This document shows positions 8,767 through 23,582 of a stretch of 60,000 nucleotides of DNA, one piece after another. A program made the position numbers and the translations under genes. The DNA is from Apostichopus japonicus (lineage: Eukaryota > Echinodermata > Holothuroidea > Aspidochirotida > Stichopodidae). The stretch covers positions 13,448,501 to 13,508,500 of the forward strand of contig NC_092562.1 of the NCBI RefSeq assembly GCF_037975245.1, given 5' to 3'. The notes beneath the pieces are model-generated. The model saw nothing but the letters and a program-made list of their open reading frames with translations, was not told where the DNA came from and searched no databases. Each line of letters opens with the position of its first letter. Position 1 is the stretch's first letter.

Positions 8767-11700
8767 CCATCATCATCAACACAGCAATCGTTTCTTGACG
8801 AGGATAAATATTACTATCTTTTTTTCCAGATCCTTTACGTCATGAGAAATCCTAAGGATACCTTAGCGTCCTTGAGCCGGTATATTCTTGCACCCATGGG
8901 TCCAGTTCAAGACCAGAGGATGTGGAAGTTTTTCTTCAATATGTTCTTGTCCGGCGAGAGTAAGTTTCAGAATAAAAGACCACCATGTGGCCTGCTGTAT
9001 TAATGGTCGGTCGTTCTAGCTCCATCAAGTTCAAATGTGTCACGTGACTTTGTATCCATAGAAACCCCTATGTTGTACTAGTATATACTGTGCCAATGCA
9101 ACCTACACTTCGATTTCGTCGAGTTTCTACAACCTTGTCTACCAAATAATTAGCCCTGAAAGGATCTTCACCTCCGACTATATGGAAGTAATATAATCGT
9201 AAACAGTCCATATCATTATTATTTTATTAGTTTTGTTGAATTCTGCTGAAAGTAGCGTTGTTATAACCTCAGAAACACCTTTCAACCGTTACAGGTTCCG
9301 AAGACAACATGGTTAATGGAAGAGCCCCTTTATTTCCACGAATAAATTTTTGTTCATATTTAATCATTTTCTCCTTTTAACAGTTACTTATTTAGCGGAC
9401 ATATTGTCTAATAAGTACCACTCAAACTAAAAACATATATCATTTCCAAATATGTATGTATCAATGCAAGAACCCTCCCCCCCCCCCCCCCTTTACAAAA
9501 GAAATTAAAGAAAGTACGAATGAAAACCTAATATACAGATATTTATATTCGGGAACACTATATAAGGATCCTATCTAGGTAACTAACTTGTAGTGCTTCG
9601 CAGCTAACTTCTTCGTTCAGGTAAGCGTCCGACCGTATGGGTTCATCATATATTACAATGGTTACACTAGCAGTGCTTACAGTGAAAACTAAGACAAAAT
9701 AAAATACACTCCCAATTTCCACTTGTGTGTTAAATTATAAAGTGAATGTGAAGTAGGCCTATATGATTCCATCATTAATTGTCTCAAAATAAAATAATCA
9801 CCCCATATAGAGTTCAATACGATAACTCAGCGAATTTGTAATATAAAGAGTCAGCTGCAAAATTCACAGAACTAAGCTAACCTGGTTTGGAATTTTTGAG
9901 CAACGTGGGCCTACCTACCTTATGTATAATTCATAAGTACTCTAGTCCATCACGTGACTAGCAGCTGACAATATTTTCAACATTATAGAGTGCACCACCT
10001 CCGCCGCATACTGTAAATTATACTATGTATGTTGTGAAAATAATAAAAGCTTGATCATTTTCAACAAAATTAAGGAAAATGATTTTAGGTCTACAGACGT
10101 TATATGAAATTTCTTAAAAATAGATGTGCTTTGTAAGTTGCCGCAAGAATTGCAACATTTCGCATTTAAACATCCTTAATTACAAGCGTCCCTTCTCCTC
10201 CCCTTACCCCCCCCCCCCTCCCCCAGGGCCAACGGCACATCACTTCAACAAGCCAAAACAAATTTGTCTGCGTGCATAATGTGGGCTCTATACCCTAAAA
10301 CTTTTGCTGTGCAAATAACGAGATGTGTCACATTTAAGATCTAAAAGCATTTTAGCATGCAGGTCAAATTTCTTGAACACTAAATGTTCTCTGTATACGT
10401 TGAAAAAGATCGCACTATTTCGAATTTCTTATAGTGAAGAGGAAGGAGAATGGGAAGCCCCTCCAATTAGACCCATCCCCAGGGACGCCAGTCCATAAGT
10501 TCAAATCTTACCCCTCCCTATAATTGTCCATAACTGTCTGTTGTATATTGTCTCTCATTACTTTTCTAAGAAAGTTTAACTTTTTGTTATTTAAAAGGTA
10601 TTTAAAAGAGTGCAACTATGTTTCTCTTTTAGTGAGCCACGGAAGTTGGTTCGACCACGTACATACCTACTGGACACATAGAGAACAAGAGAATGTTTTC
10701 TTCACCTCATACGAAAAGCTAAAGCTGGTGAGTTGACATTGATTTATCAAGATCGAATTTTTGACATTAATTAAAAGCTGTATAATTCTAAAGGAGAAGC
10801 AAGCCCACCCCCCCCCCTCCTCCCAATCATCTTACCCTTTTATATCAGAGATGCTTACGATGAAAAAAACTTCCACTCACTAGCACACATTGAAATTAAT
10901 CTCAGGTATTAAGTTAAAGAAACTAATGTGCTGTATATAGAATTTCATAGTCTAAGGCCGTGGTTTTCAACCTTGGGCTCGCGGGCCCATTTGGGCCCGC
11001 GAAGCCGATTTTGTGGGCTCGCGAGCATTGCCCCAGTAATGATTAAAAGTTGTGGCATTTTGGGGGGCTGGTGGCGAAGGCACATGATGATGTTTCTTAG
11101 GAAGCCTCTTCGATGAAACCTTGTACAACGGGTAAAATTTACTCAACCCTAACCCTATAAGACTAGTATAAGAGAATTCGGTGACTCCCACCAACCACTG
11201 CACACTACGTATTTACCAAGGTTATGATGTGTGGAAGCCTTGCTTTGTACCATTGCCTTGTACCATTGAGGGTTGCAAGAAATCTTTGAGATAGGCTCTA
11301 ATTGGGAAGTACCTGTCATCTGATCACGGAGGAACATACATAGCTCTGATTGAGTCCCCGGGACACTTGTGTCAAGAATACACTAATAAACGCTGTGAAA
11401 TTGATTTTATGAAGTTGATAACTTTGCAGGGTAGGGTATGGGCTCGCGAGGACGGCTCGGAAGACGAATTGGGCTCGTGATCGAAAAAAGGTTGAAAACC
11501 AAGGGTCTAAGCTATATCTGTCAGTTTCTGAGTTGCGTATTCTATACCAAATCCCTGCGGTATTTTTTGTTTTGTTGAACTTGATTACAAACCGCGATTT
11601 GTAACAGTTTAAATGTTTCCGGTGTTCATATTGGAAATTGTGAAACTTTTGTTTAAGACAAAATTATTGTAAACTGTTAATTAATTGTTAGTTAATGTTA

Positions 11701-13184
11701 GTTAATTAATTGAAATCCATATCTCAATATCATGTCCCTTATTCAAGATGTGGTTGATTGAATGTTACCTATTTTGACTGGCCAATTTTACCCGTGCTAA
11801 CGTCTATGATGTTATCGTGGCAGAGGTTCCTCAAGAACTTTTCTATCTTATCACAATGTTCTTGTTGATTACAAACCGGACCAACGGCAGTATCAAAAAA
11901 GAATATGTTGTGTGAATAAAGTCATCGTTTGAAATCAGTTGTGTTATATATGTGATCCGTATATGTTTCATCTATAAACTTCACACGTTTTCTTCGCTGA
12001 TGAATACAGGATTTTCAGTCCGTCGCTAGACCGCTGTCAAAGTTTCTTCTCGGTGAAGAACTAGACGAGGATTCTCTCAGGCGATTAGAGGAGAATGCAA
12101 GTATGAAAGGGATGAAGAAAAGTTATGACGAGATCGAGAAACAGAGAGCCGATGGTGTCATGATTACAAAGGCTATGGGGCGGAGTTCTTTTATACAGAA
12201 AGGTATGAAATGTGAAATATATTACATTCTTGTTATTGTTGTTGACAAAATATCGTTATGTATCATTATAGCTACGTCGATTTATTAACGGCAATGTACA
12301 CATATTCACAGTGGTACACTTTAGAAGATTTTTATTTCTTTTAAATATTAGGATGTTACTTGTGTGCGAAATCAGTTCGCATGCAGGGGACAACTATATG
12401 TGAATGTTTCCCATTTCAACTTTATATTAAGAAATGCAGATACACTACGTAACCAAGATGGAATAGCAACTGCAATATATGTCTTCTTCAACCATGAGTT
12501 TTGATATGGTTGACGACGGCCCATGCGAATTATCAGTGAACGTTGCCTACTGTGACGTCATGCTTTCGTCACTTATATCGGGTCACTGCTTTGTGAACTC
12601 AAACGATATGGCAACTGATGGGATCCCGTAGGTTACTAGACAGGGGAAAGGGTGGAGGGGTATTGATTGACTACTTTCAAAATCGTTTTCAAAATCTTTT
12701 TCAACTGTTACTTGTGCGCATGATCAACCATATGCATAGCGGAAATTGAATTTAGTCGTAAACTTATGCACATGTTTACGGTGCGTAAGTGTTAAGTCCG
12801 CACGTTAACGTATGAAAGATTACGAATGATATGATATGTATCGAAATGCGTATAAAATCGATGTGTGTAAAACTTCAATACATATAATAGGCCTATGAAT
12901 GAGGGTGTATAGGAATTCATATGATTGCATAGGCTATGGATATGCGTATGTATGGTCGGTATGCATGGGTGTAACCCTTGCATGCAATCATCAACATGGG
13001 TGACAACACTGAGTTCAAATTTAAAATCTAAATCTTGTTGTATTTGTTTTCGTTCTGTCTTTTAATTCAAGGTGTCATTGGATCCTGGAAGAATGTCTTC
13101 TCGGTTGCAGAGAATGAGTTGTTTGATGAGGTTTGCCAGGAAAATATGGCGGACTGGGAGTTTAAGCCTGTTTACGAGGGATAA
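7914..13184 (+). CDS. Cytosolic sulfotransferase, copy A (exons 2-6; exon 1 outside window)
   Basis: Transfers sulfate from PAPS to a small hydroxyl or amine acceptor in the cytosol. Exons 7914-8140, 8830-8959, 10633-10727, 12010-12202 and 13072-13184 all have AG/GT borders and keep one frame to TAA at 13182-13184. Visible motifs are GTHW (end of the TYPKSGT PAPS loop), the catalytic His in MITHLPW, RNPKDTLASLSR (3'-phosphate site), YEKLKL, and QKGVIGSWK near the C-terminus, where the family usually has RKGxxGDWK. Protein differences from copy B are few: M/V, K/Q, Y/F, Q/K and E/D. Exon 1 must lie left of the gypsy element, so intron 1 is at least 7.9 kb. Whether it is still expressed cannot be told. 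Confidence 0.9.
8405..8780 (+). repeat. (TCA)n / (ATC)n microsatellite, copy A
   Basis: Impure CAC/CAT/CGT triplets grade into a pure run at about 8697-8766 (roughly 23 units) in intron 2. Long His or Met ORFs here are artefacts of the repeat. The pure run is longer in copy B. Confidence 0.95.
8830..8959 (+). CDS. SULT copy A exon 3
   Basis: 130 bases, acceptor TTTTTCCAG, donor GTAAGT. Encodes the RNPKD block and FFNMFLSGE. Confidence 0.9.
8960..10632 (+). other. SULT copy A intron 3
   Basis: Unique-looking AT-rich intron matching 49855-51908. It lacks the MITE present in copy B; the intact site gcgttgtt is at 9255-9262. Poly-C runs lie near 9478-9491 and 10207-10218. No gene or RNA feature was seen. 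Confidence 0.75.
10633..10727 (+). CDS. SULT copy A exon 4
   Basis: 95 bases, acceptor CTTTTAG, donor GTGAGT. Encodes SHGSWFDHV and the NVFFTSYEKLKL block, with the same protein as copy B. Confidence 0.9.
10958..11503. mobile_element. hAT-type MITE in SULT A intron 4
   Basis: Ends are CCGTGGTTTTCAACCTT and, inverted, GGTTGAAAACCAAGG. It is flanked by an 8-bp duplication, GTCTAAGG (10950-10957) and GTCTAAGC (11504-11511), with one mismatch. Copy B has one uninterrupted GTCTAAGC near 52218. It is 546 bp with no coding capacity. The GTGGTTNTCAACC end style and 8-bp duplication fit hAT. Confidence 0.85.
12010..12202 (+). CDS. SULT copy A exon 5
   Basis: 193 bases, acceptor GAATACAG, donor GTATGA. 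Encodes ARPLSKFLLGEELDEDS and a charged helix (MKGMKKSYDEIEKQRADG). Confidence 0.88.
13072..13184 (+). CDS. SULT copy A exon 6 (C-terminus)
   Basis: Acceptor TTAATTCAAG, ends at TAA 13182-13184. Encodes GVIGSWKNVFSVAENELFDE and the tail FKPVYEG, identical to copy B. Confidence 0.9.
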
Positions 13185-13218
13185 CGATGTCGATGGTAGT
13201 TGTTTCCGATCGTGTATA

Positions 13219-15021
13219 TGTAACCAGAGCATAACCTGGTTAATGTTTTGCATAGTTATCATTTTCTTTTATTTTCCACCTTTTGTTTCTATCCATTTAA
13301 TCATTTTCTTATCTTTGTTTTTATTCATTTGATCATTTTCTTTTGTTTGTTTGTTTTTATTCATTTGACAATGAATAACCTTTACTTGGTAGATTTATGA
13401 GTTCCCTTAATTTTCACTTTTATTGCTAACTACTACATGGCAACAGTTAGTGGTCGGGTGGCCCTGTGTGACCTGTCTTTTTCTTAAGCTAAGTAATTGT
13501 TTTGCGTGGTCCTATTTTCTAGGAATATATGAGTGGCTCCAAGAGTCTATCCCTTTTCAGAACTGTGGGTTAAATAGACAATTTTATAACTTTTGTTTGG
13601 TTAGATGATTTGTTTGGTGATAGATGATTATTTTAAATGTACCAAAGGACACCATAAATTAAGTAATGTGTCTGGTAAATTATATATTAAGTGTTAATTG
13701 ACAGCTGGTTGGTCACTGGACCTCAGATACCAGGAAGTGGAGGGCAAGCTGGTCTAGAGTAGGAGGGGGGAAAGTTGAGACAAAGGCCAAATCATGAATA
13801 TTCAATGAGCCAAGCTTTGTGTTTAATTGGTTTAAGTTGGTCATGTGTAAGTTGCCTTGTACTATTATTATGGGATGAATTCTTATTATTATGGGATGTA
13901 TTCTTATTATTATGGGATGAATTCTTATTATTATGGGATGTATTCTTATTATTATGGGATGGAGTGAATAAGGTAGCATGGTAGGGGGAAATTAAGATAA
14001 GACACTGATGCCGAGTTAAGTTTACAGTAGTTACAGTAGTTAGAGGAGAAGAGGGGAAGGATTGAGTTTGTAATAGTTAGAGGAGAAGGATTAAGTTTGA
14101 AATGGTTGGGCAAGAGATCATAATTATTTTCTTAGACTAACTTCACCAGTAATAGAGTAGAGGACCAGTAATAAATTAATTAGAAGTTAAATGGACACTT
14201 AATTGAAGCTATTTACCCATGGAGTTTTTATAGAAGTTTAGTGAATACCTGGAGCTTGTTCTACAAATGGATATTCTATTTTAGTAAACACCTGGAACTG
14301 TTTTACAAGGAGATTTCATATTTAATAAAAGTTTATCACCCGGAGCTGTACCAATGGAGGCAGAACTTTATTTCATCCTGTACTAATATCTGGCAACGAT
14401 ATAATTTTCTGTTGTGATGGAACTGAACTATAAATTCCCATTTTAATTCAATGTTTGGATCCGGAAGTGAACCCCTGCGATTACCCAACCCGAGTGATGA
14501 ACAGTTTCTCCTAGAGACGCCCCAAGCTGAGACGCCCCAAGAGGTTATTTCCCCGAATCGCGAGCTGTCCAGAGAACCACCCAATCCAGAGACGTCCCCA
14601 ACTAAGTGAACCGCCCTAGAAGTTTCCCAAGGAGACAATTTCGTTCTCAAATTGTATTCGGTCGACCCGCGCCGCGATTTTGTTATTATTTTCGTTGGGA
14701 CTGATAAGTATTATTTTTCCATTAAGTTCAGTGGAGTCGTTATAAGAAGTAAGAGTTCCGAGATATGTAAGTTACACCCATTTATATAATTTCACATATA
14801 ACCTTAAGTAACCCCATTGATATTAATACAACGTTCATGTGCATCGTAAACACACCACTTTACCTTTATTTGTTCGTTTTTGTGTGAGCATTCCGCCTTT
14901 TTAAGTTGTCCCCATGATCTCAGAGTAAATCGGCCCTACCCTGATTTGGAGGTGTCACTTGTAATCTTCCCAAACCTAAAAATATATTTAAGCCTCGTCA
15001 CTGCGTTTTTGACCGGCTACA
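13219..15021. mobile_element. Solo-LTR-like insertion just after the SULT A stop codon
   Basis: 1803 bp, begins TGTAACC and ends GGCTACA, flanked by TATA (13215-13218 and 15022-15025). Copy B has the uninterrupted site near 56366. The TG...CA ends and 4-bp target duplication fit an LTR without internal genes. It is unrelated in sequence to the gypsy LTR at 3292. It carries a 21-bp tandem repeat near 13863-13970 and AATAAA words (for example about 14323). It starts 34 bases after the SULT stop, so it probably replaces the 3' UTR. Confidence 0.75.
13863..13970 (+). repeat. 21-bp tandem repeat (5 units)
   Basis: Units of ATTATTATGGGATGNATTCTT alternate between GATG-AATTC and GATG-TATTC forms. 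It lies inside the solo-LTR-like insertion. Confidence 0.85.
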
Positions 15022-16401
15022 TATATACAACTTGACAACATTTCGAGCAACCAGTCTCATGTGCGCAGTTCACTAGGAAGGCTACTTATTGGTATAATAA
15101 GATGTCGTCTTGTTTTATTGACAAACGATATATATGTAACACGTCATCGAAAAACATAGGTGGTAGGCAGATATCTCTATTAGTGTTGATCGTTTGATCA
15201 TTTTGACATATAAACATGATCAGTATGATGTACCACTACTTTGTAAAGCATATATAGTGTTTCAATGTCAGCCAAGTGAGATCTGTAGTTTTATATGAAT
15301 TTAAATGAACATATTTTAATTGTTGTGAGTTGCTAACATTTGTGAAACAATGGATTAACACAACACATACGACCGCACTGAGGAGCCAAAGGCATCAACA
15401 GTTTAGCTTTAACTAAGGCTACGATATTCCTGAGCATTAGGCCTATATATGTATATACTCCAAACTATGTTAGAGACATAAATGAGAGAATAAACACACA
15501 TGGAGGAGAGAGGGAGTGGAAGAGAGTGTGTACCTGCCATCAACCACCTTCAACACGAACTTCTTCAGACAGTTTCTGCTGAAACTCCTTTCAACTTTCA
15601 AATTCAATTCAAACTCCAGAAGAATCCGATACCAAGGTGCACACCATCTCTTTGAAGAGAGTATTTATTCTAGCGACTTGATCGTATCAGGAGGGAAATG
15701 GTATAATGGCTAGGCTATGCTTCTTTCAGTTATTCCTTCATTGTAGCAGAGTGAAGTCTTGCTCACACTTCTTCAACCCTGATGACAATGGGGTCAGACC
15801 CAAGGTCAAATCAGGGACCCAGAGCAATAATGGATAAAGAGTAAAGTATATACTCATATGGCAGACTTCAAAAGGGCACCACCCCCCCCCCCCCCCACCC
15901 CCAGTGACATCACTATTCCCATGGCCTGACCTGCTTCCTAAAGCCACTGATCACACTGTCTGGATCCCTATAAATTAATTCTTACATTGCAATATTTTTT
16001 TACTTCAATCTATGAACAAGACTCACAAGAGTAAAGTAACAAACTTGAAAGTTTAAGGAAAAAAAAGAAACAGTTCACCCTCAAAAACAATAACACAAAC
16101 ACAGCAACATTGATACTTATTTATAGCAGCACTTTTTATTAAATCTTATATTATTCACAACAATAGAAAAAATATCTTTCTCCATTCACCACAGTCATTC
16201 AGATATTTTTTGCATACAAAACTCACACAGTAGTGCTTTCATTTTTGCACGGACAAATTTCCTGACTTCTAGGTAGGCTCTTTTAGTTTTTCCCTATAGA
16301 GCAAATGAGGAAAGCTGATTTGAAAGGAGATACCGTTTCATGAGCCATTGGGTTTATTAGGATAATGACGTTCCTTCGAACAGCATCCAGTTGGGTTTTT
16401 C
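15022..16401. other. Shared 3' flank of SULT A
   Basis: Matches 56366-57692 with small changes and includes a poly-C run at 15880-15900. It holds the 3' UTR side of both SULT and the minus-strand NDUFA7 fragment. No further gene was seen. Confidence 0.7.
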
Positions 16402-16495
16402 TCACAAGTAAGGTTCATCTGTGGATAATTTCCACTGCCTCATACTGCCGGGAGTTACAGGTTTTCCTCCTTCACTTGCTACAGCATCTGATTCA
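16402..16495 (-). pseudogene. NDUFA7: Orphan last exon of NDUFA7 (duplicated fragment)
   Basis: Reading right to left, an AG acceptor precedes [12 protein letters not shown], then [12 protein letters not shown] and TGA at 16404-16402. This is the C-terminus of the complex I accessory subunit NDUFA7. The exon equals 57693-57786 apart from one visible residue change (G for R). The upstream exons are missing because the duplication stops inside the preceding intron at 16760. It cannot encode a working subunit unless an unseen 5' part is spliced to it. Confidence 0.85.
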
Positions 16496-16941
16496 CTGGA
16501 GGAATGAAATAATACATAAAACGATGTCATTATTCAATAAATAAGTGGTGATCCTTCAATAAATAAGAATGGGAAAAGATGCTTTATTTCAGGTATTTTC
16601 TGGTACATGTATACTAAAAACGATCTACATAATAGATATATACAAAGCAACAGGAAATGAAAAAATGCCTCAAATAAAAAGGAACATCTTTTGGGGATGG
16701 AGAAAGTTAAATGGACTGGAAAAGTCAGCTACAAGTGACATAGTTTTTCTTACAGGACAGCAGTGTTTCCTCTAAGAAATTTCTCATTGAGTCAAAATGG
16801 CTAATATCTAAATATTTGACTCACCCCGTCCTGTGGTAAGGGTCTAAGGAGATAGGGGTAAAATTCCGGGAAAATTACTTTATTGAACCCAAAACACAAT
16901 TGGTCAATGTTTTCTTATGTTTTTTGCCAATAGTATAGTAC

Positions 16942-17628
16942 CAGGGGTGTAGCCAGGATTTTCAAAGTTGTAGGCACAACTATCTAAGCGGAGCGCCACC
17001 ATCGGTTGGCGCGGAGCGTACAAGAACAATTTTGGTTTTACAAACCCCCAGATGGCCGGAAACGGCCCTTCCCGAGTGTTCATTTTGGTTCCCTGGCCTC
17101 TTGGTAACTTGAGACACCTCATACAATATCACTTTTAAACCCCAAAACAAAGGAGTTAAAAAAGTACTTAATTCAATACTACATAATGTATTTAAAATAT
17201 GCAAGGTACATGTACAGTAAGCCAGTAACAACAGGCAAAAAGTGCTGCAGCTCTATAAAGACTGTTAATCAACGATAGGCTTATTTGACTGTGGAATGTT
17301 TCTCAACTGAAATATTATCTGCGTAATCGGGTTCTAAACTAGATGCTTAAAAACTCACAAGATCGGATCCTAGTCTTTTTCGGCAGGTAGAGTGTTGATT
17401 AAAACGGCACACGATAGAAATGAAAGCCTAGATGACAGAAGAATAGGTCACCTAACTTAGCCATATTCTTGCTACAGGTACGTTCATTTCAATAGTGTTC
17501 CTGTCTATACTCTAAAACTCGTCTAGCAAGCTTATGGATTTGAGTTATGGGTGTTTTACAAAAAAGGAAAACTTGGCCAAAAAAGTGTAGGCCCAGGCCT
17601 ACAGTGCTACATACTGGCTATGCCCCTG
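16942..17628. mobile_element. Nested hAT-like MITE with CAGGGG(T/C)(G/A)TAGCCAG ends
   Basis: Left end CAGGGGTGTAGCCAG and inverted right end CTGGCTATGCCCCTG. It contains one copy of the widespread 45-bp core (GTGGCGCTCCGCTTAGATAGT, here reversed, about 16979-17022). No clear target duplication; GTAC occurs on both sides. Confidence 0.65.
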
Positions 17629-18125
17629 TGTACTAAACATCGGCCAATCAAATGTCTGATTTTAAATTGACGCATGGAACCCTGAGCTTTATTTAAACCA
17701 TGATTGCTAAATAATAATAAATTAGTTCGATGCATATTACGCTTTACTTTTCAAGCTAAATTTGGCTCAAATATAGTGCACCAATTGCAATGCAGGGTAG
17801 GAATTTAGATCTGGCTCTGGGGGCTATTTTGGAAAATGAAAAGTTAAAAACGCCCCCTTAATGTATTTACGAGGGCTTTTTTAAGATTTAAGGGGCGCTT
17901 TTCCAAAGTTCAATATGTTGTTTACGGAAAAGGTTGTAAGCATTCATCAGGATCAAGTAAGCACAATTACCCTCTTCCTAGTTAGCTGCGACCGTATAGC
18001 AAATTCATTGAAAGTTTAATTGCCAAAATTTGCGATCGTTTAGCAAATAACGTCAATCCACTGAATATTTGACGAAAAACCAATAACCCATCAACTGAAA
18101 TAGAAAACATAGGTTTACTTCTACT

Positions 18126-18466
18126 CAAGGGCGTAGGAACCGGGGGGCTGGGGGGCGCCAGCCCCCAGTGAAAAATATGGAGGGGCGGAAGTTTCATTCC
18201 ATCCCCCCGCTTCGCAAGTCAGAAAACCCCTTTTTCATTTCCAAATGAGAAAAAAATCTCATTTGGAGCACTAAATTGCATCTAAGCTAGCCAGGTGAAA
18301 ATGCAAAATTATTTACAAAATGGAGTGGGTGTTGAAGTGTGCTATATTGCACCAAATTGCATCTGAGGCCACCTAATTGAAATGCAAAAAAAAACAAAGA
18401 GACCCCTCTCCCAGGCCGGCCATCAGTCTTCAGCCCCCTACTCAAAAGTACCTTCCTACGCCAATG
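18126..18466 (+). mobile_element. 360-bp MITE family, copy 1
   Basis: Starts CAAGGGCGTAGGAACC, ends CTTCCTACGCCAATG, and is flanked by a perfect 8-bp duplication CTTCTACT (18118-18125 and 18467-18474). Four copies of the family occur in the window. 341 bp, non-coding, hAT-like. Confidence 0.9.
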
Positions 18467-19871
18467 CTTCTACTGAAGGTGTCCTTTCCTTTAATCATGT
18501 ATTTTTTCGTGTGTGGATCAAATCACCCACCACCAAATACAAAACCATTATAGGCTACCGCTGAAAAGTACTCGAAGTTGAAACCTTCAATCTATCGCCA
18601 CAGCGACGGTGTACGTAAAATACAACAGTCCTTCTCTAAGACATAGCACATACCTTCCAAACTGCCGATTTCCAGCATTTTTTTTTTTGCAACCGATGGT
18701 TAGGCTACATTTCCCATTGCCTTAGTGTGGTTGTTAGGCTAACATGTGGTCGAAGGTTGCAGTATTTCATGGATATTTTAGTTCTAGCTAACTGCGTCAC
18801 AATTTCAGCGAATAAAGAGATGCTTAAGCTAGATTTTCCCGTTGACTACGTGTGGTGTTTGGCTACCTTGCGTGCGATGATAGCAGCAAGGAAAGTATGA
18901 AAACAACGCTACGCAAAGTATTGTTATTTTTTTTTTTGCAAACCGATGGTTAGGCTACATTTCCTATTGACTTAGTGTGGTTGTTAGGCTAACATGTTTT
19001 CTGAGATTGCAGTGTTTCTTGGATATTTTAATTTTTTATTTGCGACACAACTTGAGCAAATAATCAGATGGCTAGGTTAGAGTTCCATGTTGACTTAGTT
19101 TGAAGTAAGGCTACTCTGTGGTCGGAGATTTTCGGGGATATGAGGTTATTGTCGCTGGTACTGAAATTGCTTAGTAGAGGCCGTAATTTGCCAGTGACTG
19201 CGCGGGAATTTCCCGGTGATTGTGCACGACCCTTCGCACTGCTTCAAATTTGATCAAATGTGATGCTGGATTATGAGAACTGTTTGTGCGATTCGCGCTG
19301 CTACTGCAAACCCTAACTAAAGCAAAAAGCATGTCACAATTAAATTTACACAGACATCTGATATTAAGAGGCCGTTTTTCTTATATTTCTTTTTCGCCCT
19401 CGCAATTGTGCTTTCGAAGGGCTTTTTTTAGCACTTGCTAGGGCGAATCACCGGTCGCCCCGCTTATTTCTGACCCTGTTGCAATCTTATGTAAGGTAGG
19501 CTATACAGATATTATATATAGTACACTGGTATTGCGAACCATCGTAGTGTAGGCAATGCATATATACGTTATATGATTTAGCTTTACATCAATCGAGTTA
19601 ATAGAAAAACAGCGCTACGGTAAAGTTAACGATCGTTAATTTAACATTTCTGACAATAAATTTGAAACAATTTACAGTAATAATTTCTTCACTTCAAGTT
19701 GAAGTTCTGAACATCATGCCTTTTAGAACAATTTTTTACTTCTATTCAAACTGTACAAAATTCAGGAGAAAATGAAACCCTCTTTTTTTTTCTCTCTCTC
19801 TGAACGCCAGTGCGTCAAATCGGCAAGCCATTGCGTCAAAATCGCGTCATATCGGCTTAGCGGAAACACTG

Positions 19872-20404
19872 CTTGAAAGTAGAATGCATATATATGCTAT
19901 TGTTTACGTGTAAAATACATTTTAAAAATTTAAGGGTTGGAACAGCCCTTTTCCTTTCATTTACATCAAACCTCTCATTGACCAAATATCTTTCACTTGT
20001 ATTCTTTTTTATCATATGCTTTTTATATTCATGATGTAAGATCCTTTTATAATGAAATTTATTTGATGTAACTTTGATGTTTACCTACTTCACAAGTTAA
20101 AGAGAAATTTGTTCAAAACTTTCTCAAGGCAAGAGGGATGTTATGAAGTGATATTCTACACCCCCCTCCCATGTACTTAAAGTCCTTATCAAACAAGATT
20201 ATTTATTCCTTTGCACTATTGACCTTCAACTTTCCCCTTCTAGGGTAGGGTACTACAGTTCCCAAAATTATAGATATACTTTAGAAATTGTTCTGTCCAT
20301 TTCCCAGATGTATACAGTACTGTAAGGAAGGTTCAGACAAGGAAAATCAACTAAAAATTAGGATAAAGAGTTGTTTTCATTCTCACTTTGTGATATTTGG
20401 ACAA
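19872..20404. other. Unassigned AT-rich DNA
   Basis: No ORF, splice-consistent exon or repeat structure was recognised. Confidence 0.4.
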
Positions 20405-21010
20405 GCGAAGACTAGAGAATACCCAGAGTTTTAGCAACTGCCTAAAACTGTATGATCTGATCTATTATTTACGTCAATGAGTTTCATTCAATCTGGGATC
20501 AAACAGTATAAGAGAAAACTAATTAATGATAGCCTTTAAACTTTGTTTCTAAACAGATATGCTTGAATTACAAATAAAAGAAGAAAAAAAACCCATAATC
20601 AATGCATCTAATCAATGCATATACATATACATACATAAACAGAATAATTTGAATTCGCGCAAGTGAACCCTGCACTACATTAGATCGAAAAAGACGTGCA
20701 ATTAAACCAAACTAAACATACTAAATTTCCCGTTACTTCTACATAAAATATCAATACAAAAACAACAACTTACTTCTTTGGCAGTATACTAAAATCACAC
20801 GCTATAATAACTTCAGGCTATCAAGCTTTCCTGAGAAAAAACGGTTAATAGTTCTTACAGTAAACAAATCGACCGTGAAGGAATGTCGTAATTGTTTCCT
20901 GAGCGTGACCGGAAATTAAATGCTAAAATATGATAAATAAAAAGGTTAAATAGAGCTGAAGCGTGCAGTAATCCCGACTGCTCGCAACATCATTCATCAG
21001 TGATAAATTT
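20405..21010 (+). repeat. Left arm of a long inverted repeat
   Basis: About 600 bp that reappears reversed at 26817-27388 with scattered changes. Shared stretches include TAGAGAATACCCAGAG and the GAATTCGCGCAAGTGAACCC block. 5.8 kb separates the arms. Confidence 0.85.

Positions 21011-23582
<2,572 letters not shown>

Larger units (their letters stand above)
16761..19871. mobile_element. Composite hAT-like element at the duplication breakpoint
   Basis: Ends are CAGTGTTTCCTCTAAG and, inverted, CTTAGCGGAAACACTG. The left flank (ends GGACAG) and right flank (CTTGAAAG) do not form a target duplication. Two other elements are nested inside. A direct repeat (about 18688-18790 and 18937-19030) shares ACCGATGGTTAGGCTACATT. 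No transposase ORF is recognisable. Confidence 0.65.

Noticed and set aside
8390-8782. Poly-Met, poly-His and poly-Ser ORFs (also 49110-49750)
   Set aside because: Translation of the TCA/CAT microsatellite in different frames.
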